Source of the DNA: Scedosporium boydii
Lineage: Eukaryota; Ascomycota; Sordariomycetes; Microascales; Microascaceae
NCBI GenBank assembly: GCA_002221725.1
Contig: NJFT01000048.1
Coordinates: 1 to 64,000, forward strand
DNA: 64,000 nt
Reading direction: 5' to 3'
The notes under the pieces were generated by a model. That model was not told where the DNA came from, made no database searches, and saw nothing but the letters and a program-made list of their open reading frames with translations. Positions within the stretch are counted from its first letter, which is position 1; each line of letters opens with the position of its first letter. Made by a program: the position numbers and the translations under genes. Shown one piece after another: positions 1 to 8,858 of the stretch.

Positions 1-105
1 TCACCAACGCCCCAGGAAGTAGCTCTGCCGACCTCGTCATCGATCCATAACATCATCCGACAACATCCCCGGGTCCGTTTATATGTCACACCATTACACT
101 GGAAA

Positions 106-1029
106 ATGCGCCATTTGGAGCTCCTAGGCTGCCAGTTTGTTCTCGAGAAACCCAGGCGAAGACGGAATGGGATCAAATCGGCTCCTGAACGGGGATGTAG
201 AGACAGCAACGCAGAGGAAACCCACTCCTGTAGTGAGATAGTGTCGCCTAGACAGCAGCGGCAGGGTGACACTGCGACCTCCTCGGCCGAGCCGGCCATT
301 CGTGCGGCAGATCATCTGCTTCACTCACACTGGAACAAATTTAAGGCTTTAGCAGTTCATGACCTCCTCAGTGACTACGAAATCCGACGCATCGGGTAAG
401 TGGCGCATTGAGGTGTTCTATATTTGAACGATTTGTTAATTTGGCTTCATCATGTCAGCTTCGACCTATCCTTCTGTTTCAATCGTCGCAAGGTTGTTAC
501 TCTTCGAACTGACGGCATTTTCCACTCCTCATCTGACTCCGCCGACCCACCAACTCTTGCTTTTCTGGACCTTGAGGCTGTGGGATCGCGCCGTGATATG
601 TCAGTTAAGATGTCAAGCTGCAACAGAGTGAATCTTCCGGTCGATAATCTCCGGTGGAAACACCAACAGCGTCTCCGACCAACCAAGGAGATAGAGGACC
701 CATACATCGCCGCCGTGCTGATCGCCTTAGCCCAACAGCGGCGGTGCACACAGAGCGCAGGCAAAATGGCGAATGTGACTATTCCAGAGGAACAGGTGGA
801 ATACATTTCCCCTATGGGGTTCCAGCCGATTCCTCCACCATTACCAGGTGATATCGAGATAGGTCAACAGGCTGTGACGGACGCTAAAGTTCATGTTCTG
901 GCTCTCCCCGCAACGGACGAACGAGGCCTTTATTTCTACACAGCTCTCATCCCTTATGCTTTCCTGAACCGACTTGACACGCCGTCCCAGCGGTTCTCAA
1001 ATAGTCCTGTTCTCATTTCGTATTATTGA
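106..1029 (+). CDS. Conserved fungal hypothetical protein, probably C-terminally truncated
   Basis: Two exons (106-395 and 459-1029) join in frame across a 63-bp intron with GTAAGT donor and TCAG acceptor, giving 286 residues. The N-terminal part is basic (KPRRRRNG). The second exon carries IEDPYIAAVLIALAQQ and, later, LYFYTALIPYAFL; I associate these blocks with a large family of uncharacterised fungal proteins, but I know no function for it. The frame ends at TGA (1027-1029) directly after ISYY. The same frame stays open beyond that stop for 25 codons to TAA at 1105-1107 and still reads like family sequence (IPLKPREKM), so the TGA may be a recent nonsense change. No signal peptide or membrane segment is visible. 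The neighbouring genes are also disrupted. Splice model is reasonable; family assignment is from memory. Confidence 0.5.
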
Positions 1030-1107
1030 ATTCCTCTCAAACCGAGGGAGAAGATGATACGCGCAGTCAACAGAGCGCTGTCTGCGGTGCGCAACGGGAC
1101 ACTGTAA

Positions 1108-1778
1108 TACCCCTAGCTCGCCCGAGGCCTCTGTCTTTGACCTCCCCTCTGGTTGAAGTCCGCCCGTGGTGTATGAAAACGGGCCTGTTATTGACTGAAT
1201 TTAAGATCCCTTAGGGTTTCCGTGGGTTGGGGACACCCTAGATAGGCGCCATAGATGCCCTGGGACCTAGGACCTTGCCGACCAAGAAATTTCCTTGGTT
1301 TATTCCCTAGGCATGATCAGTGGTTGTGGGAAAGAGAAAGGAAAATGCAACGCCCGAAGGATAACTGAGCTGGCTCGCATATCATCTTTTAATACAAGAC
1401 CCCAAGAGGAGTCTGGTCCCACCATTCAAAGGCAGATAGATGATCACACAGATGGACAGAAGACTTATCCTTCAGGTAGCATCGGACAGGGGGAGCCACC
1501 TTCATTTTCACCCTCAGACCCTACTAACCTTACCACAGGTTCCGATGCACAAGACCTCGACCTTGTTCAAGACACCTACCTCTATCATCGGATCCAATGT
1601 AGGTGTTATCTACTTTAAGAAACGGCCTACACACGTCGATGGATTGTTCCGAAAGCCTTCCATGCCCCTAGCACAGATGCTAAGGAGTTCGACGGTACCA
1701 GATCCACCTGTAATAAAATTTATATAGAGATAAGGCGTTAGGTACACTGCCCTTGTTCAAGAAGGCCTTTCCACCTGG
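1108..1778. other. Stretch without a recognisable gene
   Basis: Only short unsupported reading frames occur here, for example 1295-1618 and 1440-1727 on the plus strand. They show no motif I recognise and no convincing splice partners. The stretch separates the 3' end of the first gene from the 3' end of the SesA-sigma gene on the opposite strand. Confidence 0.5.
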
Positions 1779-2449
1779 CTAACGGGCTGCTGAGGACTGT
1801 GGCAAGCCAAAATAAAGTGGTGCGTGGAAAGTACCGGTGAACTGCGGACCGGAGCCATTGTAGTTATTTTGAGTTCCGCTGCCCGTATTGATATTCTGGG
1901 GGCCGGTGCCGTAGTTATAGATGCCTCCCGCCCGAGCCTCGTTGCTGGGGGAGAAATGCAGGGAATGCAGAAATGATGAATCTGCCGCATCCTCTAGTGT
2001 CTTAGACAGCAGCTTAACTTGGTCCCCGGTCGCCGATTTGACGGCATGATTGCCTGTCAAAAGCTGCACATCCTCGAACATCCCCCTCATGAGATCTTCC
2101 GCCATTCCCCTCTTCCTCAGGGCTCGCATTGCCAGGAAATATCTCTCGAGCTTCGGCGTGCCTTCCGGCGCGACAACTCTTCGGATTATCTTCTTCAAGA
2201 GCTCCGCCTTCTTCTTGCAACCTTCAGAGTGGGCGTTATCGCCCTGTATACATCGTCATCTTGGCCGTATTCCTTCAGATTCTTCTCGACGGTCCGTAGT
2301 GTATCTTGAATGAGGGGAATCCGGCCAACCATATCGGAGAACGACGATGGAAGGCCGTTGGTGTCCTTGACTGCATTGTGAATTCGGAGGGAAGTATCTA
2401 GGACTGTAAGGATGCCAGATATGAGCCCGATAACTTCGGCACCGGACAT
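1779..2449 (-). pseudogene. SesA-like domain protein with C-terminal sigma amyloid motif, frameshifted
   Basis: The start ATG is at 2449 (MSGAEVIGLISGILTVLD). The first 76 or so residues look like the SesA domain found at the N-terminus of fungal NACHT/NLR proteins (LPSSFSDMVGRIPLIQDTL). Near 2218 the similarity jumps to the next frame (GCKKKAELLKKIIRRVV, then FEDVQLLTGNHAVKSATGDQ) and runs to the stop at 1779. This fits a one-base loss, since no intron lies at the jump. At 1809-1928 the C-terminus has an Asn/Gly-rich sigma-type prion-forming motif (YNYGTGPQNINTGSG, TQNNYNGSG) ending in the tail GTFHAPLYF. In such families the SesA domain acts in allorecognition or cell death, and the sigma motif carries an amyloid signal between an NLR and its effector. 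This is a stand-alone domain plus motif, so an effector-type partner rather than a receptor. It lies divergent to a second SesA-sigma gene at 3133. It could be an assembly indel rather than true decay. Confidence 0.7.
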
Positions 2450-3132
2450 GATTTGAGACGGCTGCCATAGGCCCGTTTGGGTCGTAACTTGAACCTGTCG
2501 GGTTTCGTAGGAAAGAGGAAGGTCTCTCGCAAGAGGTTTGGGTCAAGAGTTGGTGCGCGTTTGAGGGGAGGAGAGGTCCTCGTTGCCCGACTGCAGGTTT
2601 TCAAACCCTGTTTTAATACTCCGCCACACCAATAACCCCAGCCTTGCATGACCTGGCGGAGAGACGAGCGAAACGGAGCCTATCACCAGTTTGCGTAACC
2701 ACTTCTTCCGTTTCCGCTATTGCCGCCATTTACCTCGGTGGACGTGTGGCGAGATGCGTGCAGCTGGGTTGATCCAATGGAAGCATCGGATTCGAATTAA
2801 GAAATGCCAATTCCAGTGGATGATGCCTCTTCAGCTCTCAGCAGAAACATGGTGTCGTCAATGTATGGATCACACCGGTTTGAACACCTCTGCAGGTTCT
2901 TCCCCTTTCATTTTAACAGGATAGCATGTGGGCAGCGGAGGCACACGTTCTGGTCTGGGGGAGGGGGGAGTCATCGTCTATATATTCCCGCAGAAGGACA
3001 CCCTCACGCTCTCTATGGGAATACTCGTCCTCGCCCAATTGAGCCGTCTGAACCACTGGAGTTTGAGAACAGACCCAACACCAAAGCTACATCGAAGCCG
3101 CATCCAGGTCAAACTTCCTGCAGACACTCATC
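2450..3132. other. Divergent intergenic region between two SesA-sigma genes
   Basis: This 683-bp stretch lies between two head-to-head SesA-sigma genes and must hold both promoters if they are or were expressed. Short reading frames cross it on both strands but none has a recognisable motif. No clear TATA box or operator was identified. Confidence 0.45.
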
Positions 3133-3815
3133 ATGGCTGCCGCTGAAACTAAGGACCCCGTGTCCCTACTCCAGGAGGGCCGCCTTCACCTCGGCCACAT
3201 CATGAGAAACTCAGCGACGCTCGACGAGCAGGGCCGTCAGGAAGATCCGCTGCCAGCATTTCGAGCCGTTGTCAAACAGGTGCCGCTCGTCTGCACTACT
3301 TCAAAGATATCGAAGAGGATAACATCATTCAAAGCGGGAGACGTTCCCCGGCTCTACTCCGCGCCTTGGAGCTCTGCATGGCCAAAGCTTTCTACCTGCG
3401 CCAACAATTTTCCAGTGTCATCTCCAAGTCCAACGAGTCGATGGCCAGCCAGTACGCCAAGGCTGCTGCCGGAAACGGAGGCGCGGTCGAAGTCGTGACG
3501 AGGGAGCTGCTGGAAGCCACCATTGACTTGGTGAAGAGGGAGAACTTCGGCCATGCGACCGAAGCCCACACCGAGGAGCTGCAGGCTGCCCTCGATGAGG
3601 TGCGGCAAATCCCTCTGTCACTCGCAAATCATGCCGGTGGCTCTACCACGATTAACCACAATGGCTCGGGAACGCAGAACGTGAACACCGGCAATGGGAC
3701 CCAAAACAACTACTCAAGCTCTGGCCCAGGACCCCATTTCTCTGGATCATTTCACGCGCCGGTCTACACCGGCTCTACAGCACCTCCGTCCGCTGATTCC
3801 GTTAGGGGACACTGA
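3133..3815 (+). pseudogene. Second SesA-type protein with C-terminal sigma motif, frameshifted
   Basis: The start ATG is at 3133 (MAAAETKDPVSLLQEGRLHL). The frame continues to FRAVVKQVPLV, matching the LPxxF...PLVQDTL block of the copy at 1779-2449. Near 3285 sense continues one frame over (LHYFKDIEEDNIIQSG, then LLRALELCMAKAFYLRQQF) and runs to the stop at 3813-3815. No splice sites bridge the jump, so a single-base indel is likely. The sigma-type motif lies at 3636-3767 (INHNGSGTQNVNTGNG, TQNNYSSSG) with the tail GSFHAPVYTG, which nearly matches GTFHAPLYFG of the first copy. The SesA parts have diverged much more than the motifs, so this is a distinct paralogue and not a recent duplicate. 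Expected role: amyloid-templated effector or regulator for an NLR carrying a sigma motif. A damaged NLR of that type lies 3 kb downstream on the same strand. Confidence 0.65.
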
Positions 3816-3959
3816 AGCATCACCAATTGATCCTCCTTCTTTCCCCGTCTCAGAGAGAGACCCGAGGCATCAACTGTGATACGGCGCAGAGCAGCGATAC
3901 AGAGTACTAGACACGCTGATATTTGGGACGGGTCATTGGTGGATCAACCGACCGGGTGG

Positions 3960-4133
3960 TTAAATCATGACATCAAGTCTGCGGAGGGAGATCAAGTCAG
4001 GACGATCTCGGAGGCAATGGTGGAGACTACATATTGCAGCGTCCATCTCCAGGACGACGAATGATGCTTATGTAAAGGCTCTGGTTAGCAGTTCAACGGC
4101 GCTTTCCAGGCGCCATTTTATTTTATCCTGCCA
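3960..4133 (+). pseudogene. Relic of a third SesA-sigma gene
   Basis: A single frame reads LNHDIKSAEGDQVRTISEAM, which parallels NHAVKSATGDQVKLLSKTL of the copy at 1779-2449. After a TGA (4062-4064) the same frame gives GSG, then TAG (4086-4088), then QFNGAFQAPFYFILP, matching the sigma tail (GSGPQFTGTFHAPLYF). The central Asn/Gly-rich repeats and the whole N-terminal half are missing. This is the 3' end of a dead SesA-sigma gene in the same orientation as its upstream neighbour. Confidence 0.6.
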
Positions 4134-4417
4134 CCGTAGCCATCTACGGGTCGTTAGCTAAAATGGAAATGGAAGAACAAGGACAGTTTGCCTATCGCAC
4201 GCCTATATATATCTAGACACGCATGAAGTAGGTCGGGCATTGTTAACATCCATAAATGGCTCTATCCGTGTAACAAATATACGACCGAGGTCCCGTCGCG
4301 TTTTCCTCGGTTTCCTTGCTACCCACTCCGTATTCCATATCCAGGGCTGAAAGTGAGTCTCCTCCTACTTCAAGCGGGGTCCCTATTCTCTGAGGATGTG
4401 TTCGGTGATGTGTTGAA
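4134..4417. other. Short spacer without recognisable gene
   Basis: This 284-bp spacer lies between the third SesA-sigma relic and the 3' end of the CHS7-like pseudogene. No coding or structural signal was seen. Confidence 0.4.
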
Positions 4418-5440
4418 TCACCGATCCATGTCCTCTAGGTGATCAATGGGGGTTGAGAGATCTACCTCCGTGATGCTACACCAAAAGGCCCACACCAATA
4501 TAACAGCCAGAAAAGAGAACAGAGTCTCGAATAGGGCCCCGTCTATTCTTCCCGCAGTGCCATTACAGATGTGCGGGCTAATCGTGTAATTGAAAACCTG
4601 ACCCAACGCAAAGAGAAGCGCGGCGCCGGATAGGGGCAACAGGGTACAATCCACCGTAGAACACTTAGAATAAGAATCACATTCAAGACGTAAAACACGA
4701 CGATGAATACCAGTGGCGTGAGCTGGTATAGAATGTAAAGTGCTATGTGTCGGTTCGGCGGGCTGTAACTTTGCACCCACGGTGCGTACTCCGACCATCC
4801 GAAACCAGTGTCCATGGCGATATAGCTGGTAATGATCAGAAGAACGAGAGTAGAGGGAATAATCATGATTTTCACTGAGAGACGAGTTGTGCGCTTGGCG
4901 ATCTGCCACCAGACCACAGAATTGAGGAGGAGGACCCAGGAGGTGGCAATGATGAAGCCAAGGGACAAACTTGTGAAAAACTGGCTTGCCTGTAAGCATG
5001 GGAGATGGGATACAGACTGGTAATCTCCGAGTAGAGAGAGAGAGGAGAAGAAATACTAAGTGCAGTAGTGCTTACCATGCGAATGGTGCCACCTATTGGC
5101 ATGCCGCCGACGGAAAGTATTTCGCATATCGAAGTGAGCGAGTAGCCGAACAAGAAGAGTCGCATCTCCCTGCTTCTGAATCAGCACGACAACCTACAGA
5201 TTTGCATTTCCATCAATGAGAAAGCCGCTTACTGACGGCCGGAGGCCACCGATCTCATGAGAGAACGTTTATATAAGTGTCTGGAGGTGCCGATGGCGAT
5301 TCCGCATAATAATATAGTGCCTTCTCAACAGTCAGCATCGGCGCTTGAGCTCGACATGAGAGTCGACGGCGATTCAACCTATATTTCCCAAGCGTGTGCC
5401 ATCAGGCAGAGGTATTCCGCTCAGTTCGCAGCCTCCCCAT
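4418..5440 (-). pseudogene. CHS7-like (chitin synthase export chaperone family) membrane protein, disrupted
   Basis: Pieces in order on the minus strand resemble the Chitin_synth_III_C (Chs7) family. An N-terminal block CELSGIPLPDGTRLGNI lies at about 5440-5380. Then EMRLFLFGYSLTSICEI follows (about 5165), and after a GTAAGC...ACAG intron (about 5074 to 4990) comes SLGFIIATSWVLLLNSVVWW. Further blocks are SYIAMDTGFGWSEYAPW and ALYILYQLTPLVFIVVFYVL, then in the next frame GAALLFALGQVFNYTISPHI and LFETLFSFLAVILVWAFW, ending at 4418. At least six hydrophobic segments fit a seven-helix protein. A one-base frameshift sits near 4650, and the link between the first two blocks contains stops that I cannot splice out. 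The family helps chitin synthase III leave the endoplasmic reticulum, but divergent paralogues like this one have no settled role. Probably a pseudogene. Confidence 0.6.
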
Positions 5441-6983
5441 GGCCCTGTTTGACTTTTATGGGTGGATAAGACCTTGAAATGAAGTAGTGGTTAGCAACGG
5501 GACACGGAACATGGAACACGGTGTCAGTGATATTGAAAGCAATCGCTCCCTGGGAATCACCGCCCCATAAGATTCATGGACGTACATTGCACACAGGAAG
5601 GGTGGAATCTCAGCAGAGATCCTACGATCCCAAGGAATCAGTCCCGCATTATAGAGAGTCTCAGCTGCGTAGCTTATAATGCACAAAGAAGTTACTGAAG
5701 TTTGCAGACCCCATTGGATTATGGAAATGCCTCCCTAAAAGTTGGTTCCCAATGATAATAAGGTGATTTGAAGATATGATACCTAGATCATCCGTTTCCA
5801 GTGCCGTACCTTACTCCTCTACAGCTTGACAGCTAGATGGGGGATGAAGAGGCAAGCTGTCAGTTTAAGGCATAGGTGCGGCGAAAACAAATAATTCTAA
5901 TGAAGGCAGCGTTACAAGTATAATAGACATTGCTACAGTGGTTAAGAAGCTAATAAGTAACCTCCTCCATAGGGAATAAAGTTGATCTGTCAGAGATATG
6001 TTGGCAGTCGTGTGATGAAGTGTTCTATTCCTTGCTAGGCAAGCCAACGCCGCCCTGGCTGAGGAATGCAACTCTAAAGAGAATGGAATGATCGGTTGTG
6101 ATGAGGCTTCGAAATTCCAACCCAAAACAGGAAACGTAGCACCAGTAATATGTACAATCTCATTCTATGCTCCTATTATCAAGGCCAATCTACTATGGGG
6201 CAAAGATGGTGTAAAGCTGCTATGCTTCCTTACTATCCCTCTGTAGTGGTCTGAGCCTGCTTTGACTCTTTTCATTACAAGGAATCTATTTTTGTTGGAG
6301 CTTTTATAGTAGATTTATTCTTAGTGTTATAGAATGATGAAAAGGATGCTTCTGGAATAAGGTATAGGTATGTTGTGAGGTTTGGGATCAGCGATGGCAT
6401 TTGACAGTTAGACTCTTGCAGTCTAGGCAAATGAGGCTACAAAGCGGTTCCTTATCCTAGCCTCCCTAAAATGTCCAAAGCAGGGAGAATGACTAATAAT
6501 AACGAAGCTGGGGCACAAAAGAGTTATGGAATGGTGCCCTTGGGAGTTGTTATGAATCATGTTTCTGTTTCTGCATCGATGCTTAAAGGCTTAGGTTGAG
6601 AAGAAAGCTGCAGCTTAGGAAGATGAAATCATGCCTTGCTATGTAATGATTTAGCTAAAGAAGATGATGAACTGCCTGGAAATGGCTATCTCTATATATA
6701 TATAGGTTAGATGGCTGGTAAGTAAGATGAGGGTTAGGTTTGACCTGTCTTATACATCGAGGTTATATTGATATCCCAACTCACTCATAAAGCATCAACG
6801 CTCATTAAAAAAGACATTAAAAACGAAAACTCTCCATGTTTATACTGCGGCCAACTCCCCCTACTTTAGAGTCTGGGAAACTACAGAAGTCGACGATAAC
6901 GGAGAAGTGAGCCGAGGACAAGCCATTTGCCGCTTTCATCCCTCCCTCCTATGTGAGTACGCACAGAATTGAAAGTGGAGTAA
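5441..6983. other. AT-rich stretch without recognisable gene
   Basis: From about 5680 to 6930 the sequence is visibly more AT-rich than the housekeeping blocks. It contains only short reading frames with no family motif. It may be old repeat or gene DNA degraded by C-to-T change, but I found no terminal repeats or transposase fragments to prove that. Confidence 0.45.
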
Positions 6984-8206
6984 TCTAGAGAAAGATCTGT
7001 GGCGGAACGCACTTCGCAATCCCCGAGGGAGGCAAAATCCCCTGTTGGAGACCAGGCTGGGTATGTGAGGTAAGACAGGTTTGTAATTGTGAGGAACTAT
7101 GGTTCTGGGGCTCAAAATGTGAATTCTGGATCGGGCATTTAGAATATCAATACTAGTGGAGGTACCTAGCACATCGCCAGCATCTTTGGTGACGCAATGC
7201 ACTTTCGCAGAGGCCAGGCTAATGATTTTGGGCAAGCCGGGTTCAGTATTATAACAGACTTCGGTTCTGGCGCTTAAAATGTGTATGCTGGTCTGGGCAT
7301 TCAGATTATTGCTGCTGGTGGAAGTTCCCAGCACGACGAACATTCCATACAGATATCAGCAACCCCAAACGAACCGACACCAGTGCTATCTCGGCGAGAA
7401 CTCTCCGATCTAACATCTGACTGCTTGGCCAAGCTGTGGTTCGCCGGGATCGACAGAACCGATGGTATAGAGTCAACTGGGACATGTGAATGGATTCTCG
7501 ACCACTAGACTTATAAGGACTGGACCGACAGTGATCGAGCCCTGCTCTGGATCAAGGGGAAACTCGGCTCCGGGAAATCAACATTGATGGATTTCATCCT
7601 AAAGAACTACCTGTCGAGGAATGATTCACTTCCGGAGGGACCGGATTTCGCCTTATTCTTCTTCTTCCAAGACCAGGGAAACCCTCTTCAGAAGAAGTTG
7701 TTCGAACTCCTCCGGTCTCTCCTCTTCCAGATCCTTTCGCGGCTTCCTGGCACGCTGCGTAACTTCGTCACGGACTTTGGCACCCAGTATGCTGCTGCGG
7801 AGAGGGCTGGCGAGGGCTGGCATTGGTATCTAACAGACTTGCGGGATGCTTTCCAGTCATCACTATGTGAGATCTTAAAAACCCACTCTGTCTGGTTATT
7901 CATCGATGGGTTGGACGAATGTAGTGAGAGGGACAGAGCTGATCTATTCGAAATGCTGAAGCATGTCATAGAAAAGCTCTCTCCCCAAGCAAGCAATTTC
8001 AAGCTCCACATTGCCATGGCCTCTCGCGAAGATGCGCTTCCCCTGCCGATAAGCAAATTCGAAATTTGCCTTGAGGAGATTAATCGCGATAGCATCTCGG
8101 CCGATGCAGGACGCAAGCTATCCGGAAGAGAGAATCTCGGAGACCATACGTTGGGCAGAGGAAACCAGCCACGGGGCCGTGGTAAAGCTCCTCGCACCGC
8201 TTGAGC
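6984..8206 (+). pseudogene. NLR-type NACHT NTPase with duplicated sigma-like motif, nonsense-inactivated
   Basis: One continuous frame from about 6984 to 8204 is broken only by in-frame stops at 7071, 7140, 7167, 7275 and 7506, with no frameshift. The first part holds two sigma-like segments (NYGSGAQNVNSGSG at 7095, and its copy 162 bp later). After ELSDLTSDCLAKLWFAGIDR comes a typical NACHT pre-region (TYKDWTDSDRALLWIKG). The Walker A motif GKLGSGKST follows at about 7555. Walker B is VWLFIDGLDECS (about 7890) and a downstream block is LHIAMASRE. Past about 8100 the frame loses sense. Another frame at 8132-8206 reads TIRWAEETSHGAVVKLLAPL, resembling an ankyrin repeat, so the repeat domain is nearly all lost. 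Family role: an intracellular receptor that oligomerises on ligand sensing and nucleates amyloid folding of effectors sharing its sigma motif. The two SesA-sigma genes 3-5 kb upstream are plausible partners. Not functional as it stands. Confidence 0.8.
7009..7332 (+). repeat. Tandem 162-bp (54-codon) duplication of the sigma-like segment
   Basis: Unit 1 (about 7009-7170) and unit 2 (about 7171-7332) align without frame change at an offset of exactly 162 bp. Aligned pairs include CCAGGCT at 7052/7214, GGTTCTGG at 7101/7263 and GGGCATT at 7133/7295. The repeat lies inside the NLR pseudogene. The outer borders are approximate because similarity fades at both ends. Confidence 0.75.
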
Positions 8207-8858
8207 CATGGTAAGCCTGCTGATCACTTATATGGCTCCGTCGTGTTTGCAGTACGAGCACGTTTGGAGCCTCATAGAGTTCTCAGCCGAACAGACAGAT
8301 GAGATGTGTGGGTGACGCAGGTAGATAGATATCAGATAGAGCACGGATTATCACGGATATTTTTTGGTGATAGCAGAGGGGGTTTCTGAATATAGGCGGC
8401 ATCTACGTTGTACTCTCAATGTTCCGAGTTCTGGTGCATCGGAACATGCGCCAGCTGGCCTAATGACTTCAAGTAAATGCGAGTTGCAGTCTTGGTGCTC
8501 TTGATTTGTATTTTGTTACCCCGCCAAAAGAGAGCATCACCAAAATTTTTGAAGAATTTCTAATGCCCCGCATTGCTGCTTCCAAATCTGAAAATTTGCC
8601 TTCTCCAATTGTTCCTTCCTCGAGTCTGTCTTGATTACCAAGCAACAACTTATTGTCCCGACTCTTCAATTGTTCCTTCCTCCTGTGCATCTCCGACCAT
8701 ATAGAGCTGAGGACTAGGAGAGTATATATCACCGCTGTTGGGCTTCTGCGTCCCTCAGTCCTCCTCCAGAGAACATCTCGACGTCATACTCCAACCCCGC
8801 CATCAACCATCCATCCCACCTTTTCGCGAAACCTCAACTGCTCCCAATCCAACCCACC
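8207..8858. other. Spacer and likely 5' region of the SQT1-like gene
   Basis: No gene is seen in this stretch. The 3' part (about 8740-8858) is pyrimidine-rich, as expected of the promoter and leader of the downstream plus-strand gene. It also marks the border between the decayed island and intact housekeeping genes. Confidence 0.45.

Noticed and set aside
6936..7343. 135-codon minus-strand frame
   Set aside because: It is antisense to the duplicated sigma-like segment of the NLR pseudogene and its repeats come from that duplication.
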